Part shown: piece after piece, positions 23,787 through 32,510 of the stretch
Position numbering within the stretch: the stretch's first letter is position 1
Layout of the letters: every line of letters starts with the position of its first letter
From: Chloroflexota bacterium
GTDB taxonomy: Bacteria; Chloroflexota; Dehalococcoidia; Dehalococcoidales; UBA5760
NCBI GenBank assembly: GCA_015222205.1
Contig: JADFUW010000014.1
Coordinates: forward strand, 1 to 36,037
Reading direction: 5' to 3'
DNA: 36,037 nucleotides
Made by a program: the position numbers and the translations under genes
Notes under the pieces: model-generated
Told to the model about the DNA's origin: nothing
The model's input: the letters and a program-made list of their open reading frames with translations, nothing else
Database searches by the model: none

Positions 23787-24602
23787 TTACTTATACTTAG
23801 CCCACTTGACTTTGGTCGCTGTCTTCTTACTGGCACTTGAAACAGGCTTTCTCATTATGAGGAGATACTTAAAGCCCCTAAGGTAAAAATTGAATTTTTT
23901 GGCTCTGTAATGCCAAACGCCAGTATGTGAACTCTGCCCTCTCCTAGCTACACAGACTACATCTACTGTGTCGAGGTATTTTGCTAAACGTTCATATAAT
24001 TTGAAACCTACTGGGGTAAACTTCTTCTTAACCCACTGGTCACCAATTAACCACCCCATTACCTTACCCGGTTTGAGTATTCTGTATGTCTCTAAGGCAA
24101 CCTTTTCCAATTCAAGATAAAAGCGTTCGTCCTCACAAGAGATCCTTCCAATACAATCGGGGTGGTCTGAATAGCTGACATTGTCACCGTAGGGAGAATC
24201 GATAAACACTAAGTCGACAGACTCATCAGGCAATGGGATATGGCGCGCATCATTCTGAGTAACTTCGGGATGCTGAGGTGTAAGGTCATATCCTATTACT
24301 TTCCGTCCTTCCTCTTTGCATACATCAATTGTTGTCCCGCTACCTGCCATTGGGTCAACAACCAAATCACCTGGCTCGGTATATCTTTGAACAAGATTCC
24401 AGATTAAGAATGCGGGTGTTACACCCTGAAATTTATTATCGCCTTTGGGTGTTTTACCATAACTCTGTCTAGGATAATCCCAAAGAGTGGTGGTCTCAAA
24501 AGAAGGTTTCTCGTCCTCACCGATTTCAGTAGCTGGAGCAGCCACGCCTGCCACTTCAAATAGAGAGTTAGTCTCAATACTACCTGTTTTCTTTTTGCTC
24601 AT
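23787..24602 (-). CDS. Amino-type DNA methyltransferase of the restriction-modification system
   Basis: A 271-residue N4-cytosine or N6-adenine methyltransferase. The SAM-binding motif DPMAGSGTT is at 83-91 and the catalytic motif is IDSPYGDN at 134-141 (D-S-P-Y instead of the more common DPPY or SPPY). The catalytic motif lies after the SAM loop, the alpha/gamma-type order. The basic C-terminal end (SASKKTATKVKW) may bind DNA. The ATG at 24602 has AAGGAG eight bases upstream and lies 23 bases inside the endonuclease gene. The gene protects host DNA against the neighbouring nuclease and should recognise the same site. Confidence 0.88.
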   Translation of the reverse strand: MSKKKTGSIETNSLFEVAGVAAPATEIGEDEKPSFETTTLWDYPRQSYGKTPKGDNKFQGVTPAFLIWNLVQRYTEPGDLVVDPMAGSGTTIDVCKEEGRKVIGYDLTPQHPEVTQNDARHIPLPDESVDLVFIDSPYGDNVSYSDHPDCIGRISCEDERFYLELEKVALETYRILKPGKVMGWLIGDQWVKKKFTPVGFKLYERLAKYLDTVDVVCVARRGQSSHTGVWHYRAKKFNFYLRGFKYLLIMRKPVSSASKKTATKVKWAKYK

Positions 24603-25281
24603 TAACTAACTCCTTGAGGTCATCTATAAATTTATCAAACATCTTAACTTTTTCGCTCTCTTCTACTTTAGCCTCACTCATTACATAGCTCCCATCTGTA
24701 TCTACTTCAACTATAGCTCTGCCCTTCTTTGCGGGAGCCCTAATAGTAAGCGTTCCGTCTTCATCTGGCGTAATAAAATATACCCTAACGTGTTTCGTAA
24801 CTTCGTCTCTGGAGAGTTTTATCTTCCAATAACCTGTTTGAGCAATCCTCTCACGGAGAGTAACCTTACTTGAAATAGTAGCTATTACTCTAAACGTATC
24901 GGGCTCATAGACAATAATATCTACATCAGGCAAATGAGCACCGAATTCCCCGTAGTCAATTAAAAGGTTTCTTTTTACCACGTTTAACTCTTTAGAAAGG
25001 TTTTCACTTTTTGTCCGTTCTAGTGTATTACCGTCTACCAGCTTTAAACCTAAGCTTTCGACTTCGTCTTTTATTATGTAAGCAATAAGTTTCTCAAGAT
25101 TCTTTCCTTTAAACGCACGCCAAGATTGTTCGTGGTCACTATTTGGTGTGGGGCTCCTAAGAAAATCTCTCTTGTGTACTGCTTTAGCTTCAGCTAGCAA
25201 TTCGGAAACATGTTTATAGGCTTCTACCCCAAACCGCCTTTTCTTATCGTCATACATTCCTATCAAATCACTTAGTTTCAT
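24580..25281 (-). CDS. Type II restriction endonuclease, BsaWI-like
   Basis: A 233-residue PD-(D/E)xK nuclease. The core is HLPDVDIIVYEPD (D119, D121) followed by ATISSKVTLRERIAQTGYWK with K139 and R143-E144-R145. The stretch ISSK followed by LRERIAQ...YWK is what I know from BsaWI-type restriction enzymes, and an acid in the RER helix would replace the usual E of ExK. The N-terminal 100 residues are helical. Its overlap with a methyltransferase gene makes a type II system almost certain. If the BsaWI relation holds, the site could be related to W^CCGGW, but the sequence alone does not show the specificity. Confidence 0.75.
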   Translation of the reverse strand: MKLSDLIGMYDDKKRRFGVEAYKHVSELLAEAKAVHKRDFLRSPTPNSDHEQSWRAFKGKNLEKLIAYIIKDEVESLGLKLVDGNTLERTKSENLSKELNVVKRNLLIDYGEFGAHLPDVDIIVYEPDTFRVIATISSKVTLRERIAQTGYWKIKLSRDEVTKHVRVYFITPDEDGTLTIRAPAKKGRAIVEVDTDGSYVMSEAKVEESEKVKMFDKFIDDLKELVNEQKENR

Positions 25282-25329
25282 ACCTACATCACCCTGAAAA
25301 AGATTTGTCTCTCTTCATTGCATACCAAA

Positions 25330-25527
25330 TCATTCAGTTTTCTCCACCCCATCCCAGCAATCAAAATGGCAAGCGTATCGGACGCAGGAGCCATGGAAGT
25401 CTAACTCGTCGTCTGACTCTGAAATTACTCCTTCGGCAATCACAATAATATTCTGTGCTTTCTTCATTGGCTCCCCACATTTATCACAGGTATTAACACC
25501 TAAGTGAGCTTCCATTTGCGGTAACAT
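25330..25527 (-). CDS. 65-residue cysteine/histidine-rich small protein
   Basis: Not recognised as a named family. CDKCGEP (C14, C17) and a later cluster HGSCVRYACHFDCWDG (H45, C48, C53, H54, C57) look like a treble-clef or LIM-like zinc site. An ideal AAGGAGGT lies seven bases before the ATG. The gene starts 13 bases after the secA stop and is followed by the restriction endonuclease after 48 bases, so it is the first gene of the inserted cassette or the last of the secA transcript. It may be an accessory of the restriction-modification system. Confidence 0.6.
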   Translation of the reverse strand: MLPQMEAHLGVNTCDKCGEPMKKAQNIIVIAEGVISESDDELDFHGSCVRYACHFDCWDGVEKTE

Positions 25528-25540
25528 GTGTTAACCTCCT

Positions 25541-26134
25541 TCACCTTCCGCAGCAGTGTTTGTATTTCTTGCCACTCCCACAGGGGCAGGGGTCATTCCG
25601 GCCTATCTTTTTGCCCCCAACCCTTACTGGCTGTTTCCTGGCAGTGCCAGTGCCACCGACGGCAACCCTGGCCATCGGGGACGCCTCTGGCCGCGGGGCT
25701 TCTTTCTTAACAATGCTCATATGATATATAGCATGAACGACATCATGCTGGATAGTGTCTAAGAGATGCTGGAACTGCTCTTCTCCCTGTCTCTTATAGG
25801 CAACCAGGGGGTCTCTCTGAGCCACCCCCACCAGCCCTATTCCCTGGCGCATCTCCTCCATTATAGTCAGGTGCTCAATCCACAACTTATCCATGATAGA
25901 CAGCATAACCCGCCTCTCCAGCACCCTCATATTATCCAACCCTATCTCCTTCTCCATGGATTCATAGATAGCCTCTACCTGCTCAATAAGCCTGGCTTCA
26001 ATCTGCCCCGGCTTCATTCGGGAAAGCTCGCTGGCATCAAGCCTCGGAGCTATTGAGAAGATAGTGGGTACATTCCTGAGCAAGGCGGGCATTACAAACC
26101 TTTCAACCAGTTGCCAGCTGTTATTATCCATCAC
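25541..26134 (-). CDS. secA: SecA C-terminal fragment (frameshifted)
   Basis: 197 residues from a GTG at 26134 to the end of SecA. It holds the rest of the helical scaffold with [46 protein letters not shown] and the flexible linker, and ends in the zinc-binding SecC motif [17 protein letters not shown] (C-x-C-x8-C-C), which binds SecB or ribosomes in other bacteria. It lies one base out of frame with the main SecA piece, whose stop is two bases before. No Shine-Dalgarno of its own is evident. The first residues ([15 protein letters not shown]...) look like internal sequence, not a natural start. It is best read as the tail of one frameshifted gene. Confidence 0.88.
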   Translation of the reverse strand: MMDNNSWQLVERFVMPALLRNVPTIFSIAPRLDASELSRMKPGQIEARLIEQVEAIYESMEKEIGLDNMRVLERRVMLSIMDKLWIEHLTIMEEMRQGIGLVGVAQRDPLVAYKRQGEEQFQHLLDTIQHDVVHAIYHMSIVKKEAPRPEASPMARVAVGGTGTARKQPVRVGGKKIGRNDPCPCGSGKKYKHCCGR

Positions 26135-26135
26135 G

Positions 26136-28448
26136 CTATCTCTCTATATCCTTACTCCATTGCTGATATAGAGACTTGGCATAGTCAAAAAGTCTTTCTT
26201 CAATCTCAAGTTGATTCATTTGAGGGAGTATATTTTCGTTAAACCACGGCGGCAGCGGTAATTTAGCAGCGACATCCCTAATCAGGCTTCGCAAATTCAA
26301 CTCAGCCGTACTGCCACCAGAATGAGAAGCCACCAGGTTTCTTACCTCATTGTCAATCACATTTAGAATGCCATCTTTACTGCATAGGTCCCGTATTTCC
26401 TCGCTAACTATTGATAATATGTTTGTCTTAAGGTCAGCACCACCTAAAATCTTCCGGCGCTCACTATAGACAAGCTCCCGTTGCTTATTGACGACATCGT
26501 CATACTCAACGAGGTGTTTACGCATATCAAAGTGATAGCCTTCAACACGAACCTGAGAGGATTCAATAGAACGGTTGACCATCCTGTTCTCAATCGGGGT
26601 ATTCTCATCCATACCAGCCCACTCCATAAAACCCCTAATTCGGTCACCACCGAAGCGGCGCACAATATCATCCTCCAGAGACACATAAAAGCGCGAGCGC
26701 CCCGGGTCACCCTGACGCCCCGACCTCCCCCGTAGCTGATTATCAATACGCCGTGCCTCATGGCGCTCAGTGCCAATAACATACAGACCACCAAGCTCAA
26801 CCACCCGGTTATGTTCCCTCTCCCATTCCTGCCACTCCTTCTTATCTCCTTTAGGCGGTTCTCCACCCCCCAGCACGATGTCAACACCACGCCCCGCCAT
26901 ATTGGTGGCGACAGTTACCGTTCCCGGCTGCCCCGCCTGGGCAATGATACCACCCTCTTTAACATGCTCCTTGGCATTAAGTATCTGATGGGGTATACCC
27001 TTTCTCTTTAATAAATCACTTAAGCGTTCCGACTTTTCAATAGATACGGTGCCCACCAGCACCGGCCGCCCCTCCTTATGAAGGTCGTCAATCTCATGCG
27101 CCACCGCCTTGAATTTAGACTCCTCATCCTTATAAATCACATCCGGATAGTCCTCACGAATCATCGGTTTATGAGTAGGAATAACAACCACCTCAAGGCT
27201 ATATATCTTGTGAAACTCCTCTGCCTCAGTAAGCGCCGTGCCCGTCATTCCCGCCAGCTTGCTATACATCCGAAAGTAGTTCTGAACGGTGATAGTAGCA
27301 AAGGTCATGGTCTCCCGTTGCACCTTAACATGCTCCTTAGCCTCTATCGCCTGATGCAGCCCCTCGGCATAGCGCCGACCAAACATTAAGCGTCCGGTAA
27401 ACTGGTCTACGATAATAACCTGCCCATCCTTCACCACATACTCGGTATCCTTCTTATAGAACACATGGGCTTTAAGGGCACTATCCAGATGACGAGTTAG
27501 CGCATAATTTGATGGGTCGTAGAGGTTAGGCGACTTTAATAAGCCTTCCCTCTTGAGCATCCGTTCTACATTCTCTATGCCGAGGTCAGTCAAAGGTGCC
27601 GCCTGCGCCTTCTCATCAACTACATAGTCCTCTTCTGGACGCAGGCGAGGGACAAGCCGGGCGAATATCTGATACTTCTCCCCAGCCTCCTCAGCCGGAC
27701 CACTGATGATAAGCGGCGTGCGTGCCTCATCAATAAGCAGGTTATCTACCTCATCAACAATGGCATAATTTGGCTCCTGCTGAACACACTGGGATAGGTT
27801 TATAACCATATTGTCCCGCAGATAGTCAAAACCAAACTCGCTACTGGTGCCATAGGTAATATCAGCCTGATAAGCTTCACGACGAGTGATAGGTTTAAAA
27901 TGGGGCCACCTGGAATCCCCAGAATCAAAGCTAGGGTCATAAAGACGGGCTGGGGTACGTTCATCCAAGTTCTGCATAGGATAAATGCTAGCTACACTCA
28001 TCCCTAAGGCATGATAAATAGGCCCCATCCAGTAGGGGTCTCGTCTAGCCAGATAGTCATTAACCGTAGCCAGATGGCAACCCCGACCGGTAAGGCTATT
28101 CAGGTAGAGGGGAAGGGTAGCTACCAGGGTTTTACCCTCACCCGTTCTCATCTCGGCAATTTTACCCTGATGAAGGACAATACCACCGATGAGCTGCACA
28201 TCAAAGTGACGCTGACCAATAGTCCGCTTGGCTGCCTCTCGGACAGCGGCAAAGGCTTCGGGCAGAAGCTCATCAAGCGTAGTGCCATCTTTAAGCCGAG
28301 ACTTAAATTCATCAGTCTTGGCGCCAAGCTCCCCATCACTGAGTGCCTCAAAACCCGGCTCCAGCTCATTTATCTTATCTACTATCGGCTGTAGTCGCTT
28401 TAACTGCTTCTCATTAGAATCAGTAAGTCGACTGAATAATTTAACCAT
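26136..28448 (-). CDS. secA: Preprotein translocase subunit SecA, main part
   Basis: 770 residues of the SecA motor that drives protein export through SecYEG. Present are the Walker A loop RTGEGKTLV near residue 105, the DEAD-like box [12 protein letters not shown] near 225, the preprotein cross-linking domain, [14 protein letters not shown] near 505 and [15 protein letters not shown] near 550. It stops at a TAG in the helical scaffold (KDIER), before the IRA1 region, which lies in the next frame. Complete SecA proteins are 840-960 residues; 770 plus 197 gives the expected size. The ATG lies inside the TAA of the DUF2007-like gene upstream. Confidence 0.92.
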   Translation of the reverse strand: MVKLFSRLTDSNEKQLKRLQPIVDKINELEPGFEALSDGELGAKTDEFKSRLKDGTTLDELLPEAFAAVREAAKRTIGQRHFDVQLIGGIVLHQGKIAEMRTGEGKTLVATLPLYLNSLTGRGCHLATVNDYLARRDPYWMGPIYHALGMSVASIYPMQNLDERTPARLYDPSFDSGDSRWPHFKPITRREAYQADITYGTSSEFGFDYLRDNMVINLSQCVQQEPNYAIVDEVDNLLIDEARTPLIISGPAEEAGEKYQIFARLVPRLRPEEDYVVDEKAQAAPLTDLGIENVERMLKREGLLKSPNLYDPSNYALTRHLDSALKAHVFYKKDTEYVVKDGQVIIVDQFTGRLMFGRRYAEGLHQAIEAKEHVKVQRETMTFATITVQNYFRMYSKLAGMTGTALTEAEEFHKIYSLEVVVIPTHKPMIREDYPDVIYKDEESKFKAVAHEIDDLHKEGRPVLVGTVSIEKSERLSDLLKRKGIPHQILNAKEHVKEGGIIAQAGQPGTVTVATNMAGRGVDIVLGGGEPPKGDKKEWQEWEREHNRVVELGGLYVIGTERHEARRIDNQLRGRSGRQGDPGRSRFYVSLEDDIVRRFGGDRIRGFMEWAGMDENTPIENRMVNRSIESSQVRVEGYHFDMRKHLVEYDDVVNKQRELVYSERRKILGGADLKTNILSIVSEEIRDLCSKDGILNVIDNEVRNLVASHSGGSTAELNLRSLIRDVAAKLPLPPWFNENILPQMNQLEIEERLFDYAKSLYQQWSKDIER

Positions 28449-28671
28449 TGTCTCCTTCCCTAATCAGCGCCCTAGCTTTATCGGCCGTTGATTCCCAGAC
28501 CATAATTCTAACCTCACCCATGCCGTCAACGGCAAAGGCATGCACGGAGTGAGCCGCATCTGATTTCAGAAGGCAGGGTATCCCATAGCTTTCCAGCAGA
28601 CCCTGGATAACCATGGCTTCCGCCTCCCCGACTGCCCGATATACCTCAATCATCCCTTCGTTCTTGCTCAA
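28441..28671 (-). CDS. DUF2007-like small protein
   Basis: A 76-residue protein beginning at a TTG with AGGAG six bases upstream, or at an ATG at 28653 (MIEVYRAVG). [27 protein letters not shown] is the signature of the DUF2007 (putative signal-transducing) family: a ferredoxin-like fold in which proteins report on gain or loss of a short domain. The middle repeat [17 protein letters not shown] continues the fold. It overlaps prs by 26 bases and secA by eight, so prs, this gene and secA are one operon. Function not established. Confidence 0.78.
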   Translation of the reverse strand: MSKNEGMIEVYRAVGEAEAMVIQGLLESYGIPCLLKSDAAHSVHAFAVDGMGEVRIMVWESTADKARALIREGDNG

Positions 28672-29602
28672 ACATCGCTCCTATAGATTGCCCAGTATGA
28701 ATACGATGGATAGCTTCACCCAACAGGGGGGCTATCGGCAGAACCGTAATCTTATCCAACTTTTTATCACCGGTAACCGGGATGGTATCAGTAACCACTA
28801 CCTCTTTTACGGGACACGAGGCTATCCTCTGTACGGCTGAGTCAGTTAACACCGGGTGAGTGCAGCAGGCATATATCTCCTTAACGCCTCGCTCTGCCAA
28901 AGCAGAAACGACACCTACTAGAGAGCCAGCAGTGTCTATTTCATCGTCTACGGTGAGAGCCGCCCTACTCTTCACCTCACCAATGATATTTAGCGTCTCC
29001 GCCTGGTCAACATTACCTACTCGCCTCTTTTCCACAATAGCTAGGGGTGCATTAAGCTTAGCTGCCAGGTCCCGAGCTCGCTTGGAAATCCCGATATCGG
29101 TGGCTACCACCACCAGGTCATTAAAATCCTTCTCTTCAAAATACTGGCCCAGTAGATAAAGTGCGGTCAGTTCGTCAACCGGGATATTAAAAAACCCCTG
29201 AATTTGTGCTGCATGCAAATCCACAGTCAGCAGCCGATTGGCCCCTGCCACAGTCAGCAGATCAGCTACCAACCTAGCCGTTATCGGCACCCGCGGTTGG
29301 TCCTTCTTGTCAGTGCGACCGTAGCCGTAGTAGGGAATTACTGCCGTAATACGCTCGGCAGAGGCTCTCTTCAGGGCGTCAATCATAATCAGTAGCTCAA
29401 CCAGGCTTTTATTAACCGGGGAGGAAAGGGGCTGAATGACAAAGGTATCCCGCTGGCGAACATTATCCAGTATACGCACGAAGATGTTTTCATTAGTGAA
29501 CTCAAAGACCTCACATCTACCTAAGGGAATACTAAGATAATCAGCAATCCCCTGGGCCAGCTTAGGGTGGGCATTACCAGTAAACACCTTTATCTCATCC
29601 AT
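28646..29602 (-). CDS. prs: Ribose-phosphate pyrophosphokinase (PRPP synthetase)
   Basis: A 318-residue enzyme that makes PRPP from ribose 5-phosphate and ATP for nucleotides, histidine, tryptophan and NAD. It shows the ATP-binding flexible loop YYGYGRTDKKD near 100, the signature DLHAAQIQGFFNIPVDEL near 130, the catalytic KRR segment near 195 and the PRPP loop VDDEIDTAGS near 220 (the usual sequence is VDDIIDTGG). The start has AGGAGGTAATAGTTA upstream. Length is typical of class I enzymes. It is the first gene of the prs-DUF2007-secA operon. Confidence 0.96.
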   Translation of the reverse strand: MDEIKVFTGNAHPKLAQGIADYLSIPLGRCEVFEFTNENIFVRILDNVRQRDTFVIQPLSSPVNKSLVELLIMIDALKRASAERITAVIPYYGYGRTDKKDQPRVPITARLVADLLTVAGANRLLTVDLHAAQIQGFFNIPVDELTALYLLGQYFEEKDFNDLVVVATDIGISKRARDLAAKLNAPLAIVEKRRVGNVDQAETLNIIGEVKSRAALTVDDEIDTAGSLVGVVSALAERGVKEIYACCTHPVLTDSAVQRIASCPVKEVVVTDTIPVTGDKKLDKITVLPIAPLLGEAIHRIHTGQSIGAMFEQERRDD

Positions 29603-29643
29603 TAACTATTACCTCCTTTTGAATACAATCTTTCCCTGTTTGA

Positions 29644-29672
29644 AGTCTACAACTGCACCCTGATACTGTCAA
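29644..29672 (-). promoter_or_regulatory. Promoter of prs
   Basis: On the minus strand TTGACA (29672-29667), a 17-base spacer and TAGACT (29649-29644). The start site is predicted near 29637, 35 bases before the prs ATG. Confidence 0.6.
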
Positions 29673-29740
29673 CAATCTGATAAGGGATTGTGTCTCTACG
29701 AATAGGGGGCAGGTTTACCTAAAATACCATCCTGGCTAAC

Positions 29741-29769
29741 TTGACAGAATAGCCTCTTATTTATATTAT
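29741..29769 (+). promoter_or_regulatory. Promoter of the NuoE/F/G module
   Basis: Perfect TTGACA (29741-29746), 17-base spacer and TATTAT (29764-29769). Transcription should begin near 29776, leaving only about 18 bases before the ATG at 29794, with no good Shine-Dalgarno. The short leader favours the upstream start of the first gene. Confidence 0.65.
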
Positions 29770-29793
29770 AATGGTTAAACGGTAAAACGCAAA

Positions 29794-30558
29794 ATGGCCA
29801 AGAGAAAGACTAAATCCAGCTTCGTTGGCATCAAGGTAACCACTGAGCAAGCGAAAACCCTAACCCGCTTGCAGGGGGTCTTGAACTCCCCAACAAAAAC
29901 AGAGGTCCTGTTAAAAGGGTTGGACCTATTATCAAAATCATATTCTGCTACCCTGGTTCCCAGGGAGGGTAGACCAGATACCAAAGCCGAACCCCGGGTA
30001 GTAACCAGCCTTGAACTCAGCCAGCTTGAGTCTGAAGCTCACCAATATATAAGCATCCTGCAACAAACCAAAAACAGGAGTGAGGAGGTAATGAAGCAAG
30101 TGATTCAGGAACTCGCCAAAATAGACCAGACCATAGATAAATACGGGGGCGACAAAGACTGTCTGATTCAGATACTTCTAGATATCCAGAGAGAAAATCG
30201 CTGGCTGCCAAAAGATGCCCTAATGTGGGTTAGCCAGAAGCTAGATATTCCCTTGACGCAAATTTATCACATAGCCACTTTCTATAAGGCTTTCAGCCTG
30301 GTGCCTCAAGGTCGTCACTCGGTATCAGTCTGTATGGGCACCGCCTGCCACGTGCGAGGGGCGCCTCGCCTCTTGGAAAAGGTTACCGACACCTTGAAGA
30401 TAAAGCCTGGGGAAACCTCTGATGACATGAGGTTTTCTCTAAAGACGGTAAATTGCCTCGGCTGCTGTGCGCTGGGACCAGTGATGGTGGTTGACGAAGA
30501 CTACCACAGTAACCCGTCTACAGGAGAGATGGAGAAAATCTTTGCCACCTGTGACTAA
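29794..30558 (+). CDS. nuoE: NuoE-like [2Fe-2S] subunit with N-terminal ribbon-helix-helix-like extension
   Basis: A 254-residue protein in two parts. Residues 9-50 (FVGIKVTTEQAKTLTRL...PTKTEVLLKGLDLLSK) look like a ribbon-helix-helix DNA-binding fold: one strand then two helices. After a 50-residue linker, residues 100-254 are the thioredoxin-like NuoE/HoxE/HndA fold, with C180, C185, C221 and C225 (SVCMGTAC and VNCLGCCAL) binding one [2Fe-2S] cluster. Normal NuoE proteins are 150-180 residues. An internal ATG at 30091 with GAGGAGGT just before it could give a NuoE of normal length. There is no stop between the two parts. The promoter lies only 18 bases before the first ATG. Confidence 0.88.
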   Translation: MAKRKTKSSFVGIKVTTEQAKTLTRLQGVLNSPTKTEVLLKGLDLLSKSYSATLVPREGRPDTKAEPRVVTSLELSQLESEAHQYISILQQTKNRSEEVMKQVIQELAKIDQTIDKYGGDKDCLIQILLDIQRENRWLPKDALMWVSQKLDIPLTQIYHIATFYKAFSLVPQGRHSVSVCMGTACHVRGAPRLLEKVTDTLKIKPGETSDDMRFSLKTVNCLGCCALGPVMVVDEDYHSNPSTGEMEKIFATCD

Positions 30559-30581
30559 GGCACGAGAAAGGAGTAGTAGTT

Positions 30582-32510
30582 ATGCCTAGACTGAACTCAG
30601 CCACCGACCTGGAAAAACTGAGGCAAGAGATATTAGCCCACAGAGACCCAAACAAGCCCTGTGTAACTATATGCTCTGGCACCGGCTGCCATGCCTACGG
30701 CAGTGAGAAAGTAGCTGATACCTTCCTCAATGAAATCCAGAGTAAAAACCTTCAGAAAAAGGTGGATATAAGACGTACCGGTTGCCACGGCTATTGCGAG
30801 AGAGGCACCATAGTCGTCATTTTCCCCGAGGAGATATGCTACCTTCGAGTAAAGCCGGAAGATGTTCCTGAGATTATAGCCACCACCCTGGTTGAAGGCA
30901 AGATTATCGAGCGGCTACTCTATGAGGATGATGATGGCCAGAAGATTATCCACGAGGGCGACATACCCTTCTATAAGCATCAGCGCCGAATTGTCTTTGG
31001 TCCTAACCGGTTTATTGACCCCAAGAGTATAAACGACTACATTGCCCGTGGTGGCTATGCTGCCCTAGCTAAAGTCCTCTCTGAGATGACGCCAGAGCAG
31101 GTGCTGGAAGAGGTCAAGAAAGCTAACCTAAGGGGAAGGGGCGGTGGCGGCTTTCCCGCCGGAATAAAGTGGGAGACTACCCGCAATGCACCCGGGGAGA
31201 TAAAATATGTCATCGTTAATGCCGACGAGGGTGACCCCGGAGCCTATATGGACCGGAGCTTGCTTGAAGGCAATCCACATAGTGTGCTGGAAGGCTTGAT
31301 AATTGGTGCCTATACCATTGGTGCCCATCAGGGTTTTATCTATGTACGTCAGGAATATCCTCTGGCAGTGGAAAACCTCTATATCATCCTGGAGCAAGCC
31401 CGGGAACATGGCCTTCTGGGGGCTAATATCCTCGGCTCTGGTTTTGATTTTGATGTCATGGTACACCGTGGGGCTGGTGCTTTCGTCTCCGGTGAATCAA
31501 GCGCCCTGATGACCGCCATTGAGGGCAGGGTCGGTGAGCCAAGACCAAAGTATATTCGCACAGCAGTAAGTGGTATCTGGGGAAAGCCAAGCAATCTCAA
31601 TAATGTAGAAACCTGGGCAACTATACCCCTGATAATAAATAACGGTGTAACATGGTTCACCAGTATCGGTACAGAGAAAAGCAAGGGGACCAAGATTTTC
31701 TCCCTCGTGGGCAAGGTAAACAACACCGGGCTGGTGGAAGTGCCTATGGGGATGACACTCAGAGAGGTCATTTATGATATTGGCGGTGGGATTCCTCACG
31801 GGAAGAAGTTCAAAGGGGTACAAACCGGTGGTCCCTCAGGTGGGGTTATTCCTGAGAGTCTGATTGATACCCGGGTAGATTTTGATGAGCTTACTAAAGC
31901 CGGCTCTATGATGGGCTCCGGCGGCATGATTGTCATGGACGAGGACACCTGTATGGTTGATGTGGCACGGTATTTCTTGAGCTTCCTGTCTGAGGAATCC
32001 TGCGGTCAGTGCGTTCCCTGCCGCGAGGGAATATACCAGATGCTCAAGATATTAAATAGGATTTGTGCTGGGCAAGGCAAACCAGGAGACATAGAGCTAC
32101 TCGAAGAGATAGCCGAGGTAGTCAGAGATGCCTCTCTTTGCGCCCTGGGTGCTACTGCTCCCAACCCGGTGTTAAGCACGATTAAATACTTCCGTGATGA
32201 GTATGAGGCCCATGTTGAGAAAAAGCGCTGTCCCGCCGGTGTCTGTAAGGCTCTCATATCCTACTATATTGAGCCTAAAAAATGTCAGGCTTGCCTGATT
32301 TGCCTCCGAAACTGTCCGGCGGAGGCTATCAGCGGTGGTAAGAACCTTATTCATATCATTAACCAAGACAAATGCACCAAATGCGGGGTCTGCCTTGAGG
32401 TTTGTCCGCCACAGTTTGACGCCGTGGTTAAGCTCTCCGGCGTGCCGGTGCCAAAGCCCGTTGCCATTGGGACAGAAGTAAAACGCAAGCGAGGTGAAAA
32501 AAGTGAGTGA
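30582..32510 (+). CDS. nuoF: NuoF-like NAD(P)H-binding flavoprotein with 2Fe-2S and ferredoxin domains
   Basis: A 642-residue subunit of the HndC/HydB type. An N-terminal thioredoxin-like [2Fe-2S] domain (C31, C36, then CHGYC) is followed by the FMN and NAD(P)H-binding core (GRGGGGFPAG near 186 and GAGAFVSGESSAL near 297), the [4Fe-4S] motif SCGQCVPC with a distant Cys in SLCALG, and a C-terminal 2x[4Fe-4S] ferredoxin (CQACLICLRNCP and CTKCGVCLEVCP). Complex I NuoF has GEETAL where this has GESSAL; the second Glu is linked to preference for NADH over NADPH. It passes electrons between NAD(P)H and the iron-sulfur chain. Starts after AAAGGAG; overlaps the next gene. Confidence 0.93.
   Translation: MPRLNSATDLEKLRQEILAHRDPNKPCVTICSGTGCHAYGSEKVADTFLNEIQSKNLQKKVDIRRTGCHGYCERGTIVVIFPEEICYLRVKPEDVPEIIATTLVEGKIIERLLYEDDDGQKIIHEGDIPFYKHQRRIVFGPNRFIDPKSINDYIARGGYAALAKVLSEMTPEQVLEEVKKANLRGRGGGGFPAGIKWETTRNAPGEIKYVIVNADEGDPGAYMDRSLLEGNPHSVLEGLIIGAYTIGAHQGFIYVRQEYPLAVENLYIILEQAREHGLLGANILGSGFDFDVMVHRGAGAFVSGESSALMTAIEGRVGEPRPKYIRTAVSGIWGKPSNLNNVETWATIPLIINNGVTWFTSIGTEKSKGTKIFSLVGKVNNTGLVEVPMGMTLREVIYDIGGGIPHGKKFKGVQTGGPSGGVIPESLIDTRVDFDELTKAGSMMGSGGMIVMDEDTCMVDVARYFLSFLSEESCGQCVPCREGIYQMLKILNRICAGQGKPGDIELLEEIAEVVRDASLCALGATAPNPVLSTIKYFRDEYEAHVEKKRCPAGVCKALISYYIEPKKCQACLICLRNCPAEAISGGKNLIHIINQDKCTKCGVCLEVCPPQFDAVVKLSGVPVPKPVAIGTEVKRKRGEKSE

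Noticed and set aside
26128-26150. Programmed ribosomal frameshift in SecA
   Set aside because: No slippery heptamer of the known types and no downstream hairpin was seen; a repeat-length change in GA explains the frame shift more simply.
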